The notes below the pieces were generated by a model. The model was given only the letters and a program-made list of their open reading frames with translations, was not told the origin of the DNA and did no database searches. The translations under genes were made by a program, and so were the position numbers. A DNA stretch of 64,000 bases from Schlesneria paludicola DSM 18645 (GTDB lineage: Bacteria; Planctomycetota; Planctomycetia; Planctomycetales; Planctomycetaceae). The stretch lies in assembly GCF_000255655.1 (NCBI RefSeq), contig NZ_JH636434.1, positions 2,445,206 to 2,509,205 of the forward strand, read 5' to 3'. Below, in pieces: positions 9,540-16,048 of the stretch (positions are counted from its first letter, which is position 1; each line of letters starts with the position of its first letter).

Positions 9540-10025
9540 ATGTTGAAATCCAGTAGTGCCTTCGTCGGATTAGCTTTGCTTGCGGCATCAGGATGCATGC
9601 AGGGAACATCGGGTGGCCCCGGTGCTCAAACCCCACCCGCCTCACAGCCACATTCGGCGAATAAGCCCGTCATCACTGAATCAGAGAAGCCAGCCCTCAG
9701 CCAGCCGCGCGACACCTTCTCACTGCGACTCCCAATTCTGTCGACATCGCTGAAGCAGGGTGAAAGCAAGTCCGTGACAATCAGCATTCAACGTGGAACG
9801 GACTTCGATCAGGACGTGACGTTGAACTTCTCGAACATGCCGAGCGGAGTCACACTCAGCCCCGCGGCTCCAATGATCACCAAGGAGGAGAAGGAAACAA
9901 AAGTCAGCGTCTTGGCCGCGGAAGACGCAGCTCTGGGAGACTTTACCGTTAATGTCAGCGGCCATTCCAGCAAGGGTGGACCTGATGCGACCAACGAACT
10001 GAAGCTCAGTGTCTCCGCCAAGTAG
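9540..10025 (+). CDS. Putative lipoprotein with Ig-like fold domain
   Basis: The 161-residue protein starts with a lipoprotein signal peptide ending in a lipobox-like AASGC (residues about 14-18). A Pro/Ser-rich linker follows. Residues about 60-160 are beta-rich with the pattern SLKQGESKSVTISI, VTLNFSNMPSGVTLSP and ALGDFTVNVSG. That is typical of bacterial Ig-like or alpha-galactosidase NEW3-like beta-sandwich modules. ATG 9540 follows GGGGAGA; the longer frame would bury the signal peptide. A 14-bp hairpin follows. Function is unknown; its position in the stress island is the only clue. Confidence 0.78.
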   Translation: MLKSSSAFVGLALLAASGCMQGTSGGPGAQTPPASQPHSANKPVITESEKPALSQPRDTFSLRLPILSTSLKQGESKSVTISIQRGTDFDQDVTLNFSNMPSGVTLSPAAPMITKEEKETKVSVLAAEDAALGDFTVNVSGHSSKGGPDATNELKLSVSAK

Positions 10026-10054
10026 TTCTCGAATCACGCGATAGTTGTGGCCAG

Positions 10055-10091
10055 ATGGGCACCGCAGATCATGTCAGTCTGCGGTGCCCAT
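10055..10091 (+). terminator. Hairpin after lipoprotein gene
   Basis: Perfect 14-bp arms (10055-10068 and 10078-10091) enclose a 9-nt loop, 30 bp past the lipoprotein stop. Confidence 0.65.
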
Positions 10092-10190
10092 GTTCGTTGA
10101 GATGGGCAATCTGAGCGGCCGAACGACGCGTTTCGCGAGCGTCGCATCGCTCGCATCCACGCTGGCCACTAGATAGCAACCGAACGAGAT

Positions 10191-10472
10191 TCACGAACGG
10201 CATTTTGCGAGATCAATGATGTTCCGCAGTTGCCGCAATTGATCGCTATGCCGTTTTAGCTGAACCACGACGACGTTGATCGACTCGTGACTGAGGTCAT
10301 GCACGGCACTATGCAACACCTCTTTTCCATCGACAACGAACACTTTATGTGTTTCGAAATCTTGCCCAAGAATAATTTCCGCTTCAGAGAGAGCCAGCAA
10401 AGGCGACTCGCTCGCGCGTTCTTGGTAACTGTCCGAAATGATCTGGTCGAGCGAAAACGAGACAGTTTTCAT
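10191..10472 (-). CDS. Hypothetical 93-residue protein
   Basis: No family was recognised. The sequence looks like a small folded alpha/beta protein: SLDQIISDSYQERASESPLLALSEAEIILGQ, a beta-hairpin around VFVVDGKEV, then a C-terminal helix. It has no signal peptide or membrane segment. Its ATG overlaps the stop of a short upstream frame (10469-10669) by ATGA, but that frame has no convincing character of its own. It may follow the small gene at 10578-10751 in one transcript. Confidence 0.55.
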   Translation of the reverse strand: MKTVSFSLDQIISDSYQERASESPLLALSEAEIILGQDFETHKVFVVDGKEVLHSAVHDLSHESINVVVVQLKRHSDQLRQLRNIIDLAKCRS

Positions 10473-10577
10473 GGCTTCGTGAAGTCCCTTGAGAACCAGG
10501 AAGAATGGATGACATCTGAATCATCCGAGAACGACTTGATCACAATCGACGGGCATCCCAAGTTCGAGTGCGCAACT

Positions 10578-10751
10578 CTAATACTCGCGAGAGTTGTGGC
10601 GTTCTGAACGTCGATTGAGTCTCTGGACACGCTTCGCATCCTGATTCTCAATCCATTCGAGCCATCCATCCCGCAGCTTTAAGGCGTCGCCTTGAAGACG
10701 CCGCTGAAGGGTGTCCTCGCAATCATCGTCCCATTCGATTCGATGCGTCAT
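10578..10751 (-). CDS. Small hypothetical protein, 57 residues
   Basis: This short frame starts with ATG at 10751 and stops with TAG at 10578-10580. The product is hydrophilic and helical, with a Trp-rich centre (IEWDDD near the start, then GWLEWIENQD, and a basic tail NRRSERHNS). The amphipathic composition is typical of a real small protein rather than a random frame. A GGA sits about 9 nt upstream of the ATG. A partial -24/-12 match lies at 10846-10861 on the same strand. Function is unknown. Confidence 0.5.
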   Translation of the reverse strand: MTHRIEWDDDCEDTLQRRLQGDALKLRDGWLEWIENQDAKRVQRLNRRSERHNSREY

Positions 10752-11230
10752 GCTTTCATTCCATCACGAAGATCAGTTGGAATTACCGAGCACGAATTCT
10801 CGGCAGACAGGCTCGCCATCACAGGCGAACACGCGAGGAACGAGATGCAAAATGCGCTCCGTAAATAACGACTGCATCCAGGTTGCGGGCACTTACGAAA
10901 ACAACGGCATGGTCACCCGATCGACGCCGGGCCAAAGTGAGGCCCCTCCACTGAGGTCGCTTCCCCCAAGCCCATTCCTACATCGCAGGCTCCAATGAAC
11001 TTCGCGTGCGGCAGCCAGGAGGAGTCGAAGCAATGACGCACGTTCACGAGAGATCGACATGCGCGATGTGCGTTCACTCTGATTGATTGACTATCGAGAA
11101 GACGACAACGACGAATCTGAAATACAGCTCATTCCATGCAATCAAGACATTCCTATCGATTGCGTTGTTTCCCCAAAAACCGCCTCGCCGTACTCATGAA
11201 AACGGCCTTTGCATCCTTCGTCCCGATCTT

Positions 11231-11249
11231 GAAGAGGTTCAACCTCTTC
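11231..11249. promoter_or_regulatory. 19-bp palindrome adjoining a sigma-54 promoter
   Basis: Perfect 9-bp arms (GAAGAGGTT and AACCTCTTC) flank a single central base. The site ends 1 bp before the -24 element, so a protein bound here would touch or block the polymerase. It could be an operator, or an unusually close activator site. Confidence 0.45.
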
Positions 11250-11250
11250 G

Positions 11251-11266
11251 AGGCACCCAAAATGCA
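11251..11266 (+). promoter_or_regulatory. Sigma-54 promoter of the DUF2892-like gene
   Basis: AGGCACCCAAAATGCA matches the consensus TGGCACG-N4-TTGCA at GGCAC and TGCA. The GG and GC doublets have exactly the required 10-bp spacing. It lies 73 bp upstream of the ATG at 11339. Confidence 0.55.
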
Positions 11267-11338
11267 TGTACGGTTCGGCTCATTCGCGATCCTGCAATCC
11301 GAGAATGAGATCAACCAACTTTTTTTCAAAGTGAGGAA

Positions 11339-11806
11339 GTGATGATGATACCTTCAACCGTTGAACGCGTTCCCCTCAATACGGCTGCTCAAGTGAACGA
11401 AGCCATTCGCCAGCGAACGGAAGAAAACGTTGCGGCTTATGCTGCCCGCGGCAGCGGCGCCATCGAACAGCGATTGGGAGAACTCAATCAAGAATGGGAT
11501 ATCGAAAGGCTTTTAGAAGCGAATGCATCGATTGCCTGCCTGGTCGGCCTGACTTTGGGCGCGACTGTCGACAAGAAATGGTTTCTACTGCCTGCGGCAG
11601 TCGCCGGTTTTCTGCTTCAACATTCGATTCAAGGCTGGTGCCCCCCGATGCCGGTCATGCGTTCGCTAGGAGTCCGCACGGCCTCCGAAATCGACTACGA
11701 ACGCTATGCGCTGAAGGCCATCCGCGGAGATTTTCGCGATGTCGTCGGCAAAGAGAGGCGGACAGCCGTTGGAGCACACGGCGCGATCGAGGCGGCCCGC
11801 GCGTAA
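11339..11806 (+). CDS. DUF2892-like (YgaP-type) membrane protein
   Basis: The 155-residue protein has a polar helical N-terminus (1-55). Two adjacent hydrophobic helices follow (about 60-95: ASIACLVGLTLGATV and WFLLPAAVAGFLLQHSIQG), then the short WCPPMPVMRSLGVRT motif typical of DUF2892/YgaP-like proteins. A charged C-terminal tail completes it. The family is an inner-membrane protein family of unclear function, often found with stress and rhodanese genes. It is a single gene with its own sigma-54-type promoter. Confidence 0.75.
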   Translation: MMMIPSTVERVPLNTAAQVNEAIRQRTEENVAAYAARGSGAIEQRLGELNQEWDIERLLEANASIACLVGLTLGATVDKKWFLLPAAVAGFLLQHSIQGWCPPMPVMRSLGVRTASEIDYERYALKAIRGDFRDVVGKERRTAVGAHGAIEAARA

Positions 11807-12014
11807 CTCAAGATTGAAATTCAAGGGGGACAGGCGACCTGTCTTCACAGTGGGGCATTTGAGATCAGTGTACAAACCCAACCTCTCCGCCACTCTCTGA
11901 GCAGACTGCGAAGTTCTTCAGAGCATCACGACGTGAGCGTTACACAGGTACGTGAGTTCTGAGGCTTGTTGGACCTGCAATAACACAGCGAAGCATGCCT
12001 TAGCGCGAGCAAAA

Positions 12015-12305
12015 ATGAATTTGCATCGTAAAAGCATTTCGACATCAAAACTCACCGAGAGGAAAAAGATCTTGAACGGCGAACCAACCCCACCAAAAGA
12101 ACTTCCACCCCTGGCAGAACCCCAGCCGACGCCTCCTCCACAGGATATTCCTGCTCCGCTTGAGCCAACACCCCCATCGCCGACACCAAATCGCCCTGTC
12201 GAGCCCAATCTGCCTGTGGAACAGCCTGAAAGGCCGCTCGTCAATCAGCAGCAATCGCTCGAAATAACACGGGGTTTGCTCCGTCCGAATTCAAAAACGC
12301 GATGA
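12015..12305 (+). CDS. Proline-rich small protein, uncertain
   Basis: The frame encodes a basic N-terminus followed by about 60 residues dominated by Pro, Glu and Thr (PTPPKELPPL, PTPPPQDIPAP, PTPPSPTPNRPVEP). It has no folded domain, signal or membrane segment. The start is unclear: ATG 12015 has no good ribosome site, while TTG 12072 has GAGG 9 nt upstream. It could be a disordered linker-like protein or a chance frame in a low-complexity region. Confidence 0.35.
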   Translation: MNLHRKSISTSKLTERKKILNGEPTPPKELPPLAEPQPTPPPQDIPAPLEPTPPSPTPNRPVEPNLPVEQPERPLVNQQQSLEITRGLLRPNSKTR

Positions 12306-12480
12306 CATCATGCAAACGAAATTGCGCGCTCCTATATCGAGTCGCTTGGCAAGCAATTTCATGCGAGAAATATCGTAGGAAGGAACGAATTTGCGAGCCT
12401 GCGAGGGTCGAGATCGCGTATAGCACCATGGGACGAGCCAGAAGCCGGTGTCTGGGGGGAAATAGCGATTCGCTCTCGAC

Positions 12481-13317
12481 TTACCGGGCGCGACTATAGT
12501 TCGCATTCGCCTTCGTCAGCTCGACGCCAAACAAGAAAATTTGTGCCGTGTAGTAGTTCCAAAGCATCAAAACGGCAAAAGAAGACGCAGCGCCATAGAA
12601 CGACGTCACCGCGGATGAACTCAAGTAGATGGCGATCAACGCCTTTCCGGCGACGAACAGCGATGCCGTAACGATCGCACCAAACCACACTTCGTTCCAT
12701 GCGATTGTCGCATCGGGCAGCAACCAGAAGATTGTCGCGAATAGTCCGACGGCGATAGCCCAGGAAATAAATGGCTGCATCAAATGGATCAATACGATTC
12801 CGCCTGCTCCCCAATGCACCGCGGTCATCGCTGAAATCATGGTGCTGACCAGCAGTGACGTGATCAACAGGAGCGCCGTAATGCCCACGATGACGAACGA
12901 GACCATCCGCCTTCGCAAAATCTTCCACCAGCTACGCGATGAATCAACTTCGCACTTCCAGACTCGATTGATCGAATCCTGGAGTTCGAAGAAGAACCCA
13001 AAGGCCGCAATGAGAAGTGCCATCCATCCGACCAGGTAACGGATCGGGCCGGACGACTTTAATTCGGCGGCCGTGATCATCGTTTGAAGTGCATGACTTG
13101 CCTCAGGGCCGACGGTCACCTCCAGTTCGCTAAGAATCCGACCTTCCGCGACCGATTGACCAAACACAAGCGCAACGAGGGCGATGAGAATAACGGCCAA
13201 GGGTGCGAACGAAAGCGTTGCATAGAACGCGAGGGCGGCTCCCATCCTGGGAACGCCATCGGCCATGAATTGAAGCATCGCCACGCGAAGAATCTGCCAG
13301 ATGCTTCTCAAGGTCAT
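12481..13317 (-). CDS. YihY/BrkB family inner-membrane protein
   Basis: The 278-residue polytopic membrane protein has about six hydrophobic helices. The family pattern is present: ALAFYATLSFAPLAVI near residue 30, the amphipathic region with QSVAEG, FELQDSINRVW in the middle, and SSFAVLMLWNYYTAQIFLFGVELT at the end. YihY/BrkB proteins (formerly annotated RNase BN) are putative inner-membrane transporters. ATG 13317, 5 nt after GGGGG, is preferred over 13377, which overlaps the upstream gene. It is last in a four-gene minus-strand run starting at 15048. Confidence 0.9.
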   Translation of the reverse strand: MTLRSIWQILRVAMLQFMADGVPRMGAALAFYATLSFAPLAVILIALVALVFGQSVAEGRILSELEVTVGPEASHALQTMITAAELKSSGPIRYLVGWMALLIAAFGFFFELQDSINRVWKCEVDSSRSWWKILRRRMVSFVIVGITALLLITSLLVSTMISAMTAVHWGAGGIVLIHLMQPFISWAIAVGLFATIFWLLPDATIAWNEVWFGAIVTASLFVAGKALIAIYLSSSAVTSFYGAASSFAVLMLWNYYTAQIFLFGVELTKANANYSRAR

Positions 13318-13366
13318 ACAGCCCCCAGGCACCGGCTTGTCAAAATCCCCTGTCTGGGTTCCCGCA

Positions 13367-14197
13367 TTACGTATCATTCAGCGTGTTGATGGCGCCTTCC
13401 ACCTCGGCTGACTTTGCCACCCCAGCGCTAGCTGGCAGGTGACCACCCAACTTCTGAGTGAATCCGCAAAGGATTTCATCGACCGGTTGCTGAAACGAGA
13501 CCGGAATCGATGGAACGATGGCATCCCGCACGGCACTCATCGCCATCCCGAAAACAAGACTTTGCAGTCTTGAGATTTCAGGCGCGAACATTTGGACCAT
13601 TGTTTCGGCCAATCCCACCGTTGGCGGTGCCGCAGAGGCCTTTTTAGCCGATGGCGGATTTTGGGTAGGTGGAACAGCTTGCGGTGCAGGTTCATTCAAA
13701 AAGGGCTGGTAGAGACTTTCATCCAAGCTCGATGAAGCCCCTTCTTCCATTCGTCCACGGGAAGAAGATCTCGACAGGTCAGGTCGCGGCAGCGATGTCG
13801 GTACAGATTCATTCGAACGAAGAAATCGTTCGCCGAAGTACCCTAGCGCAACCGCCCCAGACAGCATCAGCCACGGATGGCGTTCAACCTGACGAGTCAG
13901 ATCGAACGTTTCTTTGACGGAATCCACCGTTCCTTCGACCGATTGACGAACCGTATCTACAGTTCCTTGAACGGCCGATGTCACGGAATCAACTGTCTCG
14001 GAAACGGAATTGGTCGCATTCTGAACGGTTTCCATCACGCTGGCAGTCGCGTCCGCGACGGATGCCGTCGCACTTTGAACCGTCTCGGAGACCTTGTTCT
14101 CGAGTTGCTCAATCTTTTGAACCAAGGCCATGCGAGACTCGTCCATTTCACTTCGCAATTGCTCTTGTTCAACTTCGACTACTGCTTCGTCAACCAT
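13367..14197 (-). CDS. DUF883/DUF3618-like membrane-associated helical protein
   Basis: The 276-residue protein has three parts. A long amphipathic helical region (about 15-105) is built from degenerate 11-residue repeats of Ser/Val/Thr such as ETVQSATASVADATASV, like apolipoprotein or LEA segments. A short hydrophobic anchor follows (HPWLMLSGAVALGYFGERFL, about 107-126), as in ElaB/DUF883 proteins. A Pro/Ser linker then leads to a C-terminal helical region. Likely role is envelope or ribosome-membrane association under stress; this is inferred from the family shape. Its start overlaps the preceding holin-like gene by 19 bp. Confidence 0.68.
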   Translation of the reverse strand: MVDEAVVEVEQEQLRSEMDESRMALVQKIEQLENKVSETVQSATASVADATASVMETVQNATNSVSETVDSVTSAVQGTVDTVRQSVEGTVDSVKETFDLTRQVERHPWLMLSGAVALGYFGERFLRSNESVPTSLPRPDLSRSSSRGRMEEGASSSLDESLYQPFLNEPAPQAVPPTQNPPSAKKASAAPPTVGLAETMVQMFAPEISRLQSLVFGMAMSAVRDAIVPSIPVSFQQPVDEILCGFTQKLGGHLPASAGVAKSAEVEGAINTLNDT

Positions 14198-14589
14198 TGT
14201 ACGTCATCCTTCAGAACTTGAGCCGTGCGATTCGGAAGTGACTCAACACTCTTCCACTTCTTGATCCCCATCGCGATCGCGATCAGACCGATCAACGCCA
14301 CTGTTCCGCCGACGATGCCGTAGCATGTGGCCAGTGAGACTGCCGGAGCAACCGAAGACAATCCGTGCGCGAGCATCTGACAAAGCAGAATGATTCCGAC
14401 CTGAAGCACGGCGACCCCAACGACAAGCGAGGTCGCCGCTTCAGAAACGCGTCTCAAATCGGAATTAATCTCGTTCCGGAACAGGGCCAAATGCTGTGTT
14501 CCTAAATCCTGAAGATCACCAACGATTCCACTGATGAGCTCCGTGACCGAGGGACTTTCATTGGGACCAGGAGAAACGCTCGTCGACAT
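14179..14589 (-). CDS. Holin-X-like (PF07332-type) membrane protein
   Basis: The 136-residue protein has a soluble helical N-terminus (SVTELISGIVGDLQDLGTQHLALFRNEI). Two membrane helices follow (about 52-78 and 86-112) and a short basic tail. That matches the putative actinobacteriophage holin-X/DUF1469 family. In bacteria this family accompanies DUF883-type and CsbD genes in stress clusters and is not usually phage-borne. AAGGAG lies upstream. It is the second gene of the 15048-12481 run. Confidence 0.8.
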   Translation of the reverse strand: MSTSVSPGPNESPSVTELISGIVGDLQDLGTQHLALFRNEINSDLRRVSEAATSLVVGVAVLQVGIILLCQMLAHGLSSVAPAVSLATCYGIVGGTVALIGLIAIAMGIKKWKSVESLPNRTAQVLKDDVQWLTKQ

Positions 14590-14592
14590 GGG

Positions 14593-15048
14593 TTAGCTCC
14601 TTGGTGTCGAAGCGCGTGCCATGAGGAACCCGAGACCGATTCCGAGCAGCAGCGCAGGAATCGGATTGTTCTTGATCAGGCCGGTCAAATCACCGCCGAT
14701 CCCTTTCAGACCTTCTCGTTCGATGTAATTTCCCGCATCGGACAGTCCCTGTGCCACTGTCGAGGTCGCCTGCCCGAATCGACCTTCGTGCGGTACGTTT
14801 TGACGAATTGCATCGCCAGCGGCTTTCAGTCCACCCCCCAGGGCCGAGGTTGCCTCTTCCGCTTTCGAATCGAGATACGAACCGGCGGTCGCCGCCTGCT
14901 TTGACACCTGGCAGGCGGCGTCTTTCGCTTGCTCCGCCACGTAGCTGGCGGCATTTTTCACATTGTCGGCAACATCCGTCGCAACTTGTGCGCAAGATTC
15001 ACTGGCCTGCTGGGCTTTATTTCGTGCTGTAGTCATTGCGTCAGCCAT
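14593..15048 (-). CDS. LEA/CsbD-like helical protein with C-terminal anchor
   Basis: The 151-residue Ala-rich protein has repeats of the type AxYVAEQAKDAAxQVSKQA over about residues 5-75, like LEA or apolipoprotein helices. A second region reads FGQATSTVAQGLSDAGNYIEREG. A short C-terminal hydrophobic segment follows (PIPALLLGIGLGFLMAR). It is probably membrane-associated and protective under stress. GGAGAG lies 9 nt before the ATG. It is first in the four-gene run, 70 bp behind a sigma-54 promoter. Confidence 0.72.
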   Translation of the reverse strand: MADAMTTARNKAQQASESCAQVATDVADNVKNAASYVAEQAKDAACQVSKQAATAGSYLDSKAEEATSALGGGLKAAGDAIRQNVPHEGRFGQATSTVAQGLSDAGNYIEREGLKGIGGDLTGLIKNNPIPALLLGIGLGFLMARASTPRS

Positions 15049-15118
15049 GATTCAAACTCTCCGTTATAAGTCCGGGATACTCCTCAACGCGATTGCGTCT
15101 TGGTAAATGACAGAACAG

Positions 15119-15134
15119 GGCAATTCGTGCGCCA
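15119..15134 (-). promoter_or_regulatory. Sigma-54 promoter of the 15048-12481 operon
   Basis: Read on the minus strand, TGGCGCACGAATTGCC matches TGGCAYR-N4-TTGCW at TGGC, Y, R and TTGC with exact GG-GC spacing. It ends 70 bp before the first ATG of the operon. Confidence 0.6.
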
Positions 15135-15305
15135 AATCCAGTTTCTCTTTTCAAAACCATTGTCGCATCGAATTGCGGCGAGATGGCGAAGGCAAAACCC
15201 CTCACGGTTGATCCAATCGAGTTCGCGATGATCGGGAATCGGTCAAATCCGTTCGCCGATTTGCAGCCTGATGAAATCCGAGGGCTCGCTCCGTCCCAAT
15301 TCAAA

Positions 15306-15338
15306 AAGCACCTTGGCGTCATGAACGCCAAGGTGCTT
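15306..15338 (-). terminator. Rho-independent terminator after small lipoprotein gene
   Basis: Perfect 13-bp arms (15306-15318 and 15326-15338) enclose a 7-nt loop. On the minus strand the last arm runs into TTTTT. It lies 46 bp past the lipoprotein stop. Confidence 0.8.
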
Positions 15339-15383
15339 GCCCCACTTGCCTCAACAGGGTTCGAGCATCCGTTGCCGAACGGT

Positions 15384-15575
15384 TCATGGCGTCTCGGTTT
15401 TATCGCCGGCGTCCTTGTGATCTCCCGTTTTTTCGACATCTTTCTTCGTCGTCACCGTGGTCGTACCTCCCGGCGTTTTCACCTTCGTTTCACTAGTGAC
15501 AGATGACTTTTCAGTACATCCGGTAACGATCATGGTCGAACCAATCAGCATGCTGGCCAAAAACAATCTGTTCAT
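15384..15575 (-). CDS. Small lipoprotein, 63 residues
   Basis: A lipoprotein signal (NRLFLASMLIGSTMIVTGC) ends in the lipobox VTGC near residue 19. A short Thr/Lys/Asp-rich tail follows (TPGGTTTVTTKKDVEK) with no fold. The form resembles small entericidin-like or linker lipoproteins, but no family is certain. AGGAGAG lies 8 nt upstream of ATG 15575. It is probably co-transcribed with the CsbD gene 55 bp upstream and ends in a strong terminator. Confidence 0.75.
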   Translation of the reverse strand: MNRLFLASMLIGSTMIVTGCTEKSSVTSETKVKTPGGTTTVTTKKDVEKTGDHKDAGDKTETP

Positions 15576-15630
15576 TCCGCACTCTCCTAAATAGATAAAT
15601 TGACGAATCTCGTTCGAGCGAAGGTTTCGC

Positions 15631-15834
15631 TCACTCTTTGATCGACTGGATGAATTGATCGAGTTCCTTTTCAGCCTGATCTTTCGCGTAGCCATACTTT
15701 TGTTGCAGAACACCGGCCAATTCATCGCGTTTGCCAGAGATGACGGTTAAGTCGTCGTCCGTCAGCTTTCCCCACTTGGCTTTGACTTGACCTTGAAGTT
15801 GCTTCCAACCACCTTTGACCTGATCCCAATTCAT
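15631..15834 (-). CDS. CsbD family stress protein (copy 2)
   Basis: The 67-residue protein is close to the copy at 9185: MNWDQVKGGW, GQVKAKWGKLTDDDLTVISGKRDEL and YGYAKDQAEKELDQF. By eye the two share most residues, suggesting duplication within the island. ATG 15834 follows GGAGAAG; the longer frame from 15852 runs into the leader. It is the first gene of a two-gene unit with the small lipoprotein. Confidence 0.92.
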   Translation of the reverse strand: MNWDQVKGGWKQLQGQVKAKWGKLTDDDLTVISGKRDELAGVLQQKYGYAKDQAEKELDQFIQSIKE

Positions 15835-15894
15835 GATTCTTCTCCAGTGCACGTTTCGTTAGAAAAACCTGCTTCACTCGAAGCAATATCCGAT

Positions 15895-15910
15895 CGCATT
15901 CCACATTCCT
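15895..15910 (-). promoter_or_regulatory. Weak sigma-54 promoter candidate upstream of csbD copy 2
   Basis: Minus-strand AGGAATGTGGAATGCG keeps GG, A, Y, G and TGC with the exact 10-bp spacing but misses several consensus bases. Its distance to the ATG (61 bp) fits the stronger cases in this window. Confidence 0.28.
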
Positions 15911-16048
15911 GAACTACAGAAGGGGCGTGCGGAGCGCACCCATGACAACCTTGGCTTATGCCCTTGCAGGCTGTTGAGATCACTGGGACTGGCTCCACCC
16001 GGAATCAAACACTCAATGACAGCCTGAAGGTCCGCGTACCTGTCCCCC

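Larger units (their letters stand above)
10752..11338. other. Divergent intergenic region
   Basis: About 590 bp lies between the small minus-strand gene and the DUF2892-like gene. It holds the palindrome at 11231-11249 and the sigma-54 promoter at 11251-11266. The frames across it (for example plus strand 11136-11342) run through the promoter and have no family character. Confidence 0.45.

Noticed and set aside
14179-14589. Holin-like gene as a sign of a prophage
   Set aside because: The protein belongs to the holin-X-like family common in chromosomal stress clusters; no integrase, capsid, terminase or lysis genes are near.
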